From Neodontobutis hainanensis (lineage: Eukaryota > Chordata > Actinopteri > Gobiiformes > Odontobutidae), in NCBI GenBank assembly GCA_024349245.1, contig JALDNG010000078.1, positions 1,078,001-1,142,000 of the forward strand: 64,000 nt of DNA, written 5' to 3'. The notes under the pieces were generated by a model. That model saw only the letters and a program-made list of their open reading frames with translations, made no database searches and was not told where the DNA came from. A program made the position numbers and the translations under genes. Shown here one piece after another: positions 1 to 10,774 of the stretch (positions are counted from its first letter, which is position 1; the number at the start of each line of letters is the position of its first letter).

Positions 1-337
1 GCCCCCAACAAATCATGAATAAAAACATGAAGTTTCTGCCTCCTAATAAAATTATTTAAACTGAAAAACACAAATATATTCTACGCCAGTCACTCACAAA
101 CACTTAATTATATCAACTACTGTAGAAAAATCAATGCTGGAATGAATACATTGCTTTGTAGTTGCTTGTGCAATCTTTAAAATTGAAGGGGTGAGGTTGA
201 TGTATTATTTATTAAAATTATCTTCTTAATGGGCTTTGAGCAGGAAAGTGTGGTCTGTAGTTTAAGTCTCTCACCTCCCTGTAAAGTCAAGTTATGTACG
301 TACAGATTGTACTGATTGTGATATTATGTTTCTGAAG

Positions 338-1726
338 GAGCTAGAAGCGGTACGTGGCGGTGAGGCGGCCAGGCTCCGGGAGCTGAGCGCAGAGCAGCTA
401 GAGCTTCGCTGTGAACTGGAGGCAGTGCACAGTGAACAGGCTCGGCAGCTCAGCCAGGCCCGACAGGAGCAGCTGGATCTGGAGAGCCGTCTGGAGCAGC
501 TCAGACAACAGGCCTGTGCCTGTGAGCCCGGGGCACAGCGCCAACAAGAGGCCCACTACACTGCACAGGTACAGGCTTTGACAGTGAACAAGCAGGGGCT
601 CTGCACAAGGAACATACTGAGAGCATCATAATGTGCCATTTTTAGCTCAAAGATGTCTGTACAACAAGCTCCAATGAGAAACAGACTTGTGACAACGATG
701 AAGGTCCATGCTGTGGTTTATGAATGTTTTGATATGGATGGATCATATCATATCTTCATCATTTTACAAACACATGGACTTTGTCCTGGCTTTGTGACAA
801 ACCACACACTTTTAACAATAGTTAAACTACAGCCCTTTGGCACCAACACAGTGACTGTTGTTTCTGGTGTAGTCTGTCCTGAGCTGAGTTTTTATTTTGG
901 CTTCAGACTGGGGTATAGTGCACTCCCACTGAGTGTTTTTAGTCTCAGGCTCCTCTTGCCATATCTTTCTTGGCACTAAACATCACATAGGCCCTGCCAA
1001 TATAGAGCCTGTGCATATGCTTGAGCTCCACTCTCTCAGGAGGATTGTGAGAGATATGCTATACTTTTATATTAAAGACAATGCAAGACAAGGAACTACT
1101 GTTGTAATTTCAATATGACACATCTATCCATCCAACTGGTGAGACTGAACCAGATTAGAACCAGTGGAAAGTGACTGTGGGAACCTTTTAATCATGTTTC
1201 CATTTCCCTCATTGGACTTTTAGTACTGACACTTTTCTGCATGACTTCAAATCAGCTGCGTTTGGCACAAGGATATTGATAATGTATCTTTTAGAGAAAA
1301 TACTATGATAGGATCCCAGTATCTTTTTGTCTCAAGTGATGACTAATTATACTTGAACTAGAAGTCTGTCTACTTTTGAGAACCTTTAAAAATATACATG
1401 GTATTTTCATCTTTCCTAATTTGTGCTGTGTACTCTGTATTGTCATATATCAGTCCGTTGACCTCTTGTCTCTGTCCGTGTCCCAGTTGTCGGAGTTACG
1501 TCAGCGGCTGGAGCAGGCAGAGGCTGACCGTCAGGAGCTGCAGGAGGAACTGCGCTTGGAGCGGGAGGCGCGGGAAAAGCTAGAGCGCACAATCAGCCAA
1601 CTCAAGCAGCAGATGGCCCAGTCCAACGCCATGGGAGGCAGTCCGTCTCCTCCGCTCACCCCTTCGACTGGACCCCCTCACTCCCTCACCCCGCCCTCCT
1701 CCTCCATATCAGAGGCCCACAAGTAA
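338..1726 (+). CDS. skil: SKI/SnoN family transcriptional co-repressor, C-terminal coiled-coil exons (partial, probably skil)
   Basis: Two exons are visible: 338-568 (77 codons, phase 0 at both ends, acceptor after ...CTGAAG, donor CACAG|GTACAG) and 1487-1726 (acceptor GTGTCCCAG, stop TAA at 1724-1726). They encode about 156 residues of continuous coiled coil followed by a Ser/Pro-rich tail that ends SEAHK. The pattern RLEQLRQQACACEPG, then QAEADRQELQEELRLERE and AREKLE, matches the end of the SKI/SnoN leucine-zipper-like region, including the exon junction after a Gln. SKI and SnoN recruit N-CoR/HDAC complexes to SMADs and dampen TGF-beta signalling in the nucleus; the coiled coil mediates dimerisation. 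The DACH/SAND-like domains would lie upstream of the window. SKI versus SKIL cannot be settled from the tail alone. I prefer skil because gpr160, sec62 and samd7 follow, as near human SKIL. Family assignment is firm, paralogue moderate. Confidence 0.82.
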
Positions 1727-3330
1727 CTGTCCCCCATAGGCACCTCACTCATTTAATTTTCCCGCCAAACAGACCTGCCCCTAGCTTAAAACGAGCCTCC
1801 CACCTCTTCGTTTTTTTAAGCTGTGCATCTTTCTATTTCAATGTAGGACTGACTTTTGGTTTCACGTACAATGTTTTTTTCTTTTTTTTTTTATCTTCTC
1901 AATTGCTCTCCTCTTGTATCTAAACAGTATTTAAATATTTTTGGGCATGTATGTTTGGTTTATTTAAAGTTTTTACTGAACTGGGAGCTGCTTTTAAAGA
2001 CAGAACTTTGGTCAAATAGTGACTCATTCAACTGTCATCACAACCCCTTACCTTGACGTTTTTGGAGCTGATGAACTCTTTATGATGGACACTTAAAGCT
2101 CGAAGACTTTCTCCGACGTCATGCTACTACCTGGCACACGGACGCTTAAAGTCACCTACTCTGTGCCCCATCTTTGTGGACTTCAACCCAAAAACTCAAG
2201 CACCAGCGACTGCTCCTTTTTGAAAATCTACAAAGAAAAGAGTTCTATGTAAAAAGGAGATAGACCTTTACTGTAAAAAAAATTTTTTTTTGCAAATGTC
2301 ATCAAACCTCATGAATATATGCCAATAGTGACGCTGAACGTGAACCTCGTGTGTTGAGTTTCCTCCAATGGTAGCTATAGCTTCTCGTCCCAGCGCAAGG
2401 CCATACCTCCCTCTCTTCCTCCGCTCCTTTGGCCCACACCTGGTACTTTGTCGTAGCCCAAACACAGTCTGACGGTCGACCCGTCTGCCCCTTTTAGTGT
2501 CGCTCCACGCTCGCTGTTTTAACACTGTGGTTTATTCTTCCATTTTTGGGGCTAGACAACACTGTGCTCCTTTCAGAGGAAGGAAGCTTACATTAGTGTG
2601 CTGCCTCCATGAAAGGAATGTGTCTGGACACGAGGGGGATGGTTTCAGCCTGGTGTAGCTTTTCCAAGAAGAAGAAGAAAGTCTCATGTGTTACCATCAT
2701 ACATACTACATTGTTGGAGTGTGGTCCACACACTGAGGCAGAACAAAGGGAGTCTGCGTTTGTTCCTTTGTTCCCAGTAGATGATCAAAGCCTGTCTGGT
2801 TTTTCTGTTTTTCTGCTGCTTTTTTGTACCATTTGACTTTTTTGGTTTTGCGGAGCGTCATCTTGCTGCAGGAATGTGGGTCGCAGGTGAAAACAGTTAG
2901 CCTGTCCCAGATCCTCTGCTGCTTATTCTGCCTGAGTGAACAAACAGCACCGGGACAGCCAGAGAGGAAGAGGATTTTTCAAGGGGAACGCTAAGGGGGA
3001 CTGGCAGGCTGGGTGGCCCGGACGCTAGGGGTACCACAGGGAGGCAGTTTCTTTTCTTTTCTGTTTTGTTTTGTGCCGTCAGAATGGGGGCAGGCTGTTG
3101 TTTTCAAGGGGCACCCACGCTCTGCACTGCACCGCACTGTACGTGATCCCCTCTTCAACAGGCCCCTCTTGTGCGGGGCCAGGAGAGCGAGCAGACGTCC
3201 AGGAAAAGAAGAAGAGAGGGACTTTTTTTATTGTGCCAGTTGCCAGGCAAAAAGCGCTTTTTATTGCCACTAAGGAGATCCCTGTAAGCAAATGTGTGTA
3301 AATAGTTGCTAAAAAATAAATATAAAACAA
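1727..3330 (+). other. Probable 3'UTR of the SKI/SnoN-family gene
   Basis: Non-coding sequence follows the stop codon. It has poly-T tracts and no supported reading frame. A first good polyadenylation signal (AATAAA, inside CTAAAAAATAAATATAAAAC) lies near 3311-3320, giving a 3'UTR of about 1.6 kb. A longer UTR is possible. Short open frames here (for example 2268-2525 minus) have no recognisable similarity. Confidence 0.55.
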
Positions 3331-5205
3331 AAAAGAAATAAATAAGAAAGACAGGGATGAGCCTTAGCTGAAACTTCTTGAGCTTTTTTATGCATCTGCT
3401 CTAAATGCAAATAGACATTCCACTGTGCTCCATCCTGTTTGACTTTATTACACAGCTTCCCTTTACAGTGACAGAGGACACGAAAAACTGAGAAAACCGG
3501 AAAATCAAATCCACGTCATAAATGTACACTCTAACGTTGTTCCATTTAAACCTTTTATTTAAAATATGATAGAAAATATTTAACGTATTAACTAAAGATT
3601 TATATCCACTTTGTAAATATACAGTAGTCATTATTAATATATTAACTGTCTAATCTTCAAAAGGTTATACAAATTGGACCAGAAAAAGGCTTCTTCTTCT
3701 TCTTCTCAAGGCCTTTTAACGTTTTTTTCTTTAAGTGATACTTGGAGATATAACTTGACTTTTCTTTGAGTGAATGAAAGGGGAGTGAGGAGAAGCATGG
3801 TTTACTGCGAGAGACAGAATAGGAAGAAGAATAATGCTTTGTTACCCACTTTCCCCACTTTTACTGAACTGATGCATTCATTTTGTGTGAATTTCATCTG
3901 GATGGACTGATTCATGTGTAATGTACTGAGGTTTTTGTTTTAAAACAAATTTGAAAAATATTTGTTAAGACAAATGCATTTTGGAAAAGATAAAAAAAAA
4001 AAAAAAAAACTAAAATGATTATTTTTTTGCATGTTTTTGCTAAACCCCTCTTTTGTGTCACAAGGGCCACTCTTTTAAAAACTATTGTAATATAATAAGA
4101 TGTTCCCCCTACGTAACGCACTAACTAACTAACGAGAAGTGCATGAACATTGACCATGTGTAAGTTTCCTATCATTATTGGTTCAAAGGTTGGAAAAGTG
4201 TAAAGTTAAAGATAAGAGTTTAAGAACATAAATGTAGCCGAAGAGAGTAATGTTTGTTATTTGACTGAAGCACAGCAGCTATTCAAAGGGAAATATTAAT
4301 GTAGCTGTAAATGTGTGTTTTCTGATGGTGATGATCATCTGCACTCAGAATTTAATCAGTATTATTTACAAATTACCTCTATATCCACAAAAAAACAACA
4401 GCTACATTTGCTCCGCAGCGTTATTCGCATCTGAGACACTAGAGGGCACTGTTCAGTTTTACAGAATAAAGCTGGATGAGGAAACGGGCTGGGGCTTTTC
4501 TTTTTGCATTGCAGTGTTAACTCAAGAAAACTCCTTGTACACACATTTTACTGGTGAGAATTTTTTACTTAAATACATTTGAATACAATATTAACCCAGA
4601 CAGTACTTCCTGGTTACATAAAGAAACAAATCTGACGTGAGATGAAAAATGTGGTTGAATAATGAAGCAACCCTAACGCAGTGTGGAAGAGGTCAAAGGT
4701 GATTAAACCAGACGTCACTGCTCACTTAACAGGTACATAATGTTTTAACACGTTCATTCAAAGAAGAGAAAATATCCAGAGCTTTGCTAAAGATACATTT
4801 ATTCCCCCTCGATGCTGTTTTCTGAAAACACAGTGTCCATTGTATGACCATTGCATATACGTTGCCAATTACTACAGTGTGATAAGACTTTTGTTCTTGC
4901 ATGAATCGAGAAACTGTTCTCCTACCTCATGTTGTGATATAAAAATATGTTTTTTAAGCAGAAGACACTGCATCTGTAACTGTTTATCATCATTGATATT
5001 TACTAGTAAAAATGACATGACCTGTAAATGCTTTTAGCTAATACCTCAGTTGTATCTAGTGTTTGTCTTTATTTTACTTTTTTCTGTTCTTGCTCCTTTT
5101 CCCCCTGATTTCAGATCTTGTAAATTTAACCCTGTATAGACAATGAACTTGGATCAAATTCAAGTAAAGTTCTGTAGTGTCAAAGAAACAAGTGTGGGCA
5201 GTGTG

Positions 5206-5241
<36 letters not shown>

Positions 5242-5690
5242 TTTTTTTTTTCTAAGGTACATGATGGAATTCCAGATTTACATAGACGTTCATGCAAATG
5301 GATGTTATTGAAGTTTCCACTGTGGGTTTACGAATGCTCTGAGTAAACAGATGAGGGACTGCAGCTGGTAATAGGTTTTATTTGAATGTTAAAGCATAGA
5401 GCTCCAGACGTTACGTGACACGGGGCATTCTGTCGACATATTACCAGGAAAATGCATGATCACACAAACCTACAGCTTACAGACATTATCTCTTATTTGC
5501 ACTTTACCTGCAGCTGCTTTACTCCAGAGTCACTGAGGCAGCAAGATGTGTGCCTTCTTTCCCAACATGAAGCTAAGGCAAAGTAACTCGCACCAAAAAA
5601 CGGTTTAATGAGATTTAGCTTGGGTGCGAGTTTCAGTTTGGTGAAAAGTTTAATAATATAAATGTCTGTGAAGGTTCTCAGTCATCCAGG
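3331..5690. other. Intergenic, AT-rich, no gene recognised
   Basis: No splice-consistent coding sequence or family similarity was seen. The interval holds homopolymer runs (A17 near 3992) and a short TA microsatellite at 5210-5237. Open frames here are short and of low complexity. Confidence 0.6.
5210..5237. repeat. (TA)n microsatellite
   Basis: About 14 TA units followed by a T-run. The YIYIYI-type open frames on either strand here are artefacts of this repeat. Confidence 0.95.
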
Positions 5691-5696
5691 ACATCT

Positions 5697-6105
5697 TGAA
5701 GAAAAGGTTAAAGCAAAAGCATCTGGACTCAGTTTTCAAGGTTAAGACATTTTGTCTGTAATTCCAAAAGACTTGGATCAATTCTGAGATCAAGTGATAA
5801 GAGAGTGTTTTAAAACCTAAATCAAAACAGTTTGACTCTAGAACAACACCTGAATGGCTCAGACTCACCTGAGCCTTAACTCTAACATCAGGGATCACAC
5901 TGTCCTTTCATGGCCAACGTCTGTGAGACCTGAACAACCTGTTCCCATCAGAGTTAGTTTCAGGTCAAACCCCTCCCTCTAGAGATAAAGCTCAGCTCTC
6001 TTATCAGTTGATCTCAGAATGAATAAAGTCTCTTGGAATTAAGAGATGTAATGTCTTCACCTTGAAAACTGAGTCCAGATGCTTTTGCTTTAACCTTTTC
6101 TTTAA
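5697..6105. mobile_element. Foldback / long-TIR non-autonomous element
   Basis: The left arm (about 5697-5757) and right arm (about 6049-6105) are near-perfect reverse complements of about 50 bp. The left reads AAAGCAAAAGCATCTGGACT and continues CAGTTTTCAAGG; the right reads the complement, GAGTCCAGATGCTTTTGCTT. The middle carries no reading frame that suggests transposase. Related sequence recurs at 15484-15650 (one arm plus interior) and 51433-51528 (two arms almost abutting), so this is a dispersed family and not a chance inverted repeat. No target-site duplication was established. Confidence 0.75.
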
Positions 6106-6125
6106 TATAAATGTGTTTTTTATAT

Positions 6126-6165
6126 TATAGACCTACAGCCTATAAATAAGGGCTGTAGGTCTATA
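6126..6165. repeat. Perfect 15-bp hairpin
   Basis: TATAGACCTACAGCC at 6126-6140 and its exact reverse complement at 6151-6165 flank a 10-nt loop, TATAAATAAG. It lies about 20 bp beyond the right arm of the foldback element. Confidence 0.85.
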
Positions 6166-7470
6166 AATGTAAAATAACATACAGACAAAAACTAGTTTAT
6201 AACATCACCAGAGTCTGTGGTGGAGTTACGCTAGAATCCAGTCATTGCGTTTTTCTTTTGTAGGCTTTAATAAAATACTAAAAATAGTAAAAAAAAAACA
6301 AAAAAACTTTTCTGTTTAATTTTTGGAGCCCACTGCAAAACAAAAATACCAGAAGGCAAACATTTAGCCTCTTTAGCTAAAGGATGTCTAACAATAACAG
6401 TGTGTAACACTAAGTAGCACTCCTTGTTCATTCATTCTTTTTTAACAAGGAAAAACAAACATAAAGAACAAGAAAACAAATAATCAAATGGACAAACAAA
6501 CACAGCCCAGCACAGTCTGAGGAAGCAAAGGAAAATAATGGGAAAGAAAATTATCACAACTAGTCCATTACGCCGCTGCTTAGCACCGAGGCTATGTCGA
6601 CCAGCAAAGCGGAGACAGGACCATACCTCCTGGAGTGTAAGGCGGGGGTCAGGGGCTCCAGGACAAGTCTGTGCCAGTTTGCTGTAGTGGGGGGTCTGTC
6701 GCTGATCTATAACAGAAGAATGTTTTGCTGTAGTAATTTATGCTAACTAGCCATGTGGTCTTTGGGTTCAATTTCACAAAGCACCATTTTTACCCATTTC
6801 ATTTAGCTATTTCCAGACTGTGTGTGGCATTTATGAACTAAACTGTTTGTTCAACAACAGGAGTATGATGTGTGATGTTGCAATCTACATTTCTACCACC
6901 AGAGGTCATCAATAACACCCGAAAATATGTTAAACAACAGTTTCAATACAGAAGCATTGGTTTTCATTAAATATATTTTATTGACACAGGATAAACTACA
7001 GCCGTGTCACATTTCAACAAGAACATTGTAGTGTCGGAAAATCATATTGAACAGCCTTTATGTGTCAGTGAGTAATGGTTTTAATATCAAAGCTCAGTTA
7101 AACAAAACAAGGAAGAATTTCAGTTTAAGCGAAAAGATTGTCTCAACACAGCCGATGCTGTATAAATGAAGTGCATACCAAACACGAGCGACCCGGGTTC
7201 CATTCTCGGTTGGGTCATTAGTCCAGTGTCATTGTTCGTTTCTGTCTATTTACTGTCTACTGTCAAATGTAGGTCAAAATAATAATAACATATAAATGAA
7301 TGCGGAATTAATAAATTGAAAGAGTCATATCTTCCTGATGTGAGTGAGACAGATTAACTGCAGAAATAAAACATCTACTAGTGGTCATGTTTATAGAAGT
7401 GACATTAATTAAAAAAGTAACAAGTAGTATTTCAAAACCTCTAACGTACAAATGATCAATTCAGACGGGA
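6166..7470. other. Intergenic, no gene recognised
   Basis: AT-rich sequence with no supported coding exon. A GACCCGGGTTCCATTCTCGG stretch near 7189-7208 resembles a degenerate tRNA-like B-box of a SINE, but no A-box could be matched, so it is not called separately. Confidence 0.5.
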
Positions 7471-7499
7471 ATATTTCTGAATAAGAAAAATTTGCAAAA

Positions 7500-7770
7500 G
7501 TAATACCACTGTATAAAAAATTGAGACAAGCACATATTCAGAAACTACTGATCTATCCCTCAATTTTCAAAAATTTTAGAGAAATTATTTAATTGATTGA
7601 TTTGTAAAATGTATAGATCAGTATGGTTTTAGAGCAAAGAGGTCAACTTCAATGGCCATAACTGAAGCTGTGGAAGAAAAGACACCTTAGACAGAAAAAA
7701 ATATGTAGTCAGAATATTTATTGATTTAAAGAAAGAATTTAATACACTTAATCATTATTTACCCAATGTC
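7500..7770 (+). mobile_element. LINE reverse-transcriptase fragment (decayed)
   Basis: Conceptual translation across frames gives a run like LPQFSKILEKLF, then QYGFRAKRSTSMAITEAVEE and FIDLKKEFNTLNH. These are the QYGFR.xRST.xA and F.DLKKAFDT.NH hallmarks of non-LTR retrotransposon reverse transcriptase. Internal stops and frame changes show it is dead. The sequence around it is simple AT-rich DNA. Confidence 0.7.
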
Positions 7771-8109
7771 TCTTCAAATAAGTCAACATTTAACACAAAA
7801 TGAAAATTAAATGCTGTACAGTTAAAATAACTGAAGATTTGATCAAATAAACCAACACAACCAGAAAAACAAGAGATGTTGGTCCCAAGCTCCTCTTTTT
7901 TTATTCTTAATCAAGTCACACCCAGATTCTAAACTACCACAAGACACTCGTGCTACAGTTTACCCTCTCCTGTACACGGTGCATGTGACACTCAAAAACG
8001 TCTAATGTGAACAAAAGAGTAAAATGGTAATATACAGACAGAAGGAAGTTGGTTTATCTACATCATGTCCAGGGGGCAATCACAAGGTGAGAGCGTTTTT
8101 GATAAAGTG

Positions 8110-8270
8110 TACTGTTTATGGTCCTAACAAGAGAAGCTTTAAACAAACAGGTTCAAATCCAGTAAAAACCTGTTCAATGCCGACTAAAACCTGTTTCAGT
8201 TCAAATAAAATCTGTTGAAATCCAACTAAATCCTGTTCAAAATTGACTAAAGTCTAATTTAAACATGTAC
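8110..8270. repeat. Imperfect tandem repeat, unit about 23 bp
   Basis: Repeated copies of a unit close to AACCTGTTCAAATCCAACTA can be read from about 8148 to 8255 (variants at 8150, 8172, 8198, 8220 and 8240). The same unit appears beyond the other end of gpr160 (9605-9640, 10018-10060) and inverted at 37885-38035. Confidence 0.65.
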
Positions 8271-8434
8271 TTGTAGAATAAGAATAAAACGGCCAGGTAA
8301 TTTTCCTCTCATTACATGTGGCCCTCGTGGAAAAACATTTAGAAGCCCCTTGACTTGCATAATCTAAGTCTCTAAGACTAAGGCATGTTCAAAAGCATTT
8401 TTAACTGAAGTTACAATGTGTTTCCTCATACTAG

Positions 8435-9337
8435 TCATGCAGTGGTGCCTGATGCCGAGCTAAATTTGATCTTCCATTCGCAGAAACTGTCAGGAGGAAC
8501 TGCTGCCAAGTCCCGTGCAAACTCAAAGTTTGGATGTACTATACACAAAGCCACTCCTATTAAAAGGCTGTTCACGAAGCAGAGCCAGGCGCAGTTCAGA
8601 CCCAGATATGCAGGCATTTCCACCGGCAGGGCAACTTGAAGCATCGGGAAAATGAGGAAGAACGCCCAGGTTTCCTGAAATATCAATGCCACCCAACGTG
8701 TAAAGATGAGCCTGGAGCGAATCCGACTCTTTATACTTATTGGGTCATTGAAATATGGATTGTTTAAACGTTTTATGAAATATCTGAGTGAATGCCATGT
8801 CAAAGAGCAAAGAGACAAAAGGACCAGCATAATGGCAACCTCAAAAGTCTCAGACGAGTTTGAGATCCAGCATTGGTTTATCATATAATAAGGTAGGTCC
8901 TCTAAAGTAGGGTATATATCAGACAGCGCAATGACATAGAAAGTGGTGAAAACCCACAACAGACATGTCAGAAACAGGTAGCACATCCATGTGTTCCTGA
9001 AAGTACCATAGTCCAGTCTCCCAAAAATAACACAGAGATATTCCAAACTTGTTAAAATCACAATCCACAAATGCTGCTCACTGTAGATGTATCCGAGGAT
9101 TTGAACCAGGAGACAAGCGTGATACGTGGTCAGTCTCAAGCCAACGACTTGTACATCATTTTGGACATAAATGAAGGTAACAACAAGAGTCAATATGGTG
9201 TCCACTGCAGCCAACGACAGGCTGAAAACTCCCAGCAAGCTTCTCCAAATGTGGTCCTTTTGGAAGAAGACCAGAGCCCAGTTGAGCACACACTTCCCGC
9301 CCAGACCGAAAAGGATGGACAGGATGGAGATATTCAT
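8435..9337 (-). CDS. gpr160: GPR160-like orphan seven-transmembrane receptor
   Basis: Single-exon 300-residue membrane protein with seven hydrophobic segments, roughly at residues 3-25, 33-58, 70-103, 115-140, 163-185, 212-236 and 242-268. The C-terminal half matches GPR160: MPAYLGLNCAWLCFVNSLLI corresponds to the family's PAY-x(4)-WLYFVNSFLI segment, and the tail PPDSFCEWKIKF to its P-DPF-x-WK-x-F motif. The N-terminus before TM1 is much shorter than in the human protein. The start is fixed because an in-frame TAA lies eight codons upstream with no AG acceptor between. The family lacks canonical DRY/NPxxY motifs, and none is seen here. GPR160 is an orphan receptor, reported as a candidate CART peptide receptor; ligand binding here is not inferable. 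The gene lies between the SKI-family gene and nadk, on the opposite strand to both. Confidence 0.85.
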   Translation of the reverse strand: MNISILSILFGLGGKCVLNWALVFFQKDHIWRSLLGVFSLSLAAVDTILTLVVTFIYVQNDVQVVGLRLTTYHACLLVQILGYIYSEQHLWIVILTSLEYLCVIFGRLDYGTFRNTWMCYLFLTCLLWVFTTFYVIALSDIYPTLEDLPYYMINQCWISNSSETFEVAIMLVLLSLCSLTWHSLRYFIKRLNNPYFNDPISIKSRIRSRLIFTRWVALIFQETWAFFLIFPMLQVALPVEMPAYLGLNCAWLCFVNSLLIGVALCIVHPNFEFARDLAAVPPDSFCEWKIKFSSASGTTA

Positions 9338-9509
9338 GGCGCCCCCAGGAGAAGAGGGTTATCTGTGTCTGGGAGCAACACATACGATTCAATCTGTTCA
9401 AGAAAGATTGAGCTTTACTGTCATTACATGAGTACATGGCAACAAAATACAGTTCAGCTTCTAACCAGAAGAGCCAAAAGTAGCAACCACAGAGGATTTA
9501 CAGCACAAA

Positions 9510-10065
9510 TGTCAAACTCAAGGCACAGGGGCCACATGCGGCCCTTTGCAATGTTTTATTTGGCCCTCCAATACATTTAGTAGGTGGTATGTTTGGGACT
9601 GTGTTTTAATTGGATTTTAACAGGTTTTAATCAAGCCTCTCTCATGGAACCCCTTAAAAGGTCCTCGAGTAAGAATGCCACCGAACAGCGATATACAGCG
9701 ATTTACAGCAAAATATCTCTGTCCACCAGAGGGCAGGCTCCACAAGTGGAAATATGGCAACTTTTCAAGTGTTTACAGCCCGGTACAAAAGATGGCTCTG
9801 GTCTCTAGAGCTAAGTTTTTACTAAATGAAAACTCTGGGGGAGTGAATTTTTTATTAAAACGTCAGTTTATGCTATCTAAAAACTATTGTTTTATTATGC
9901 AGTAAAAACCAATAGCACTGATGTAACTGTCATTTTATTCCCCTGTGATAAGGACAATATTGATAAATAGGGGAGCAATGGGCGGAAGACGCCCATATTT
10001 TTTACAGTCATTAGTTTTAAACTTGTTCAAATCCATCTAAAACCTGTTAAAACCACATGTTGATC
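9510..10065. repeat. Dispersed repeat remnant with GGGGCCACATGCGGCCC core
   Basis: From about 9511 the sequence reads TCAAACTCAAGGCACAGGGG followed by CCACATGCGGCCC, a motif familiar from old hAT-type non-autonomous elements. It is followed by the AACAGGTTTTAAT unit, and the related TTGTTCAAATCCATCTAAAA appears at 10023-10042. A related fragment lies inverted at about 37840-38050. The hAT assignment is from memory of the motif and is tentative. Confidence 0.45.
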
Positions 10066-10770
10066 CACCTAAAGAAATTAATTTGAATGACAATAAATGC
10101 AAATTCTATCTCTACCTTTCTCCCATTGTTACCTACACTGCTCACTAAAAGATAACATATCTAAGCTATAAATGAAATATCACAGTTTTATTTTCTTTTA
10201 AGTAACCTTTTACTCTAACCCTTGTCTGAGCAGGAAACAGGTTTAACGACAACGCAAATATGCGCTGCAGACTGGGCTGTTGCATACTGCCGCAAAAGTT
10301 GTACTCAATTTAAAAAATAAAGAAATAGACCTTACCTTTGAATGAGTTACCAGTGTAAAGGGACGTCATCATGGCTGATCTGACAACCACAGACAAACAG
10401 GATCTCACCTGGTCGGAGCACGGCTTCTCACGTGACACTTTGTTTAAAGGCGCGGTCTGCTTTAGACCAAGAAAATTGCGGCATCCAAAACTTTAACAAG
10501 AAAAATTGTCAAATATTTACACAGAGAGAGTTGACATAAATAAACAACTAAATGCAGACAGTTATAAATATAACACACTACACTACAATGAGAAAAAACA
10601 TTTTCAGGGAGTGGCAAGAACAAGTTTGGGACTGTTTTAAAATTTGATGTGTCATGTATCAAGAGTTCAGACTAGTCAGACTGTCAGACTAGTTTTTCCT
10701 TTGTTTCCTCTTTAGATATAATTACTGAGCTACCATATCCTTTACAAAAAAAAAATAGATCATAATCTAC
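10066..10770. other. Intergenic, no gene recognised
   Basis: AT-rich. It could contain a non-coding first exon of gpr160 (a more GC-rich patch at 10360-10460), but nothing in the sequence proves it. Confidence 0.4.
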
Positions 10771-10774
10771 ATTC

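Noticed and set aside
2268..2525. 85-codon minus-strand frame in the SKI-family 3'UTR
   Set aside because: Basic, low-information sequence with no domain; it lies in the presumed UTR of the opposite-strand gene.
9071..9580. 169-codon plus-strand frame overlapping gpr160
   Set aside because: Antisense to the conserved gpr160 TM1-TM3 coding sequence.
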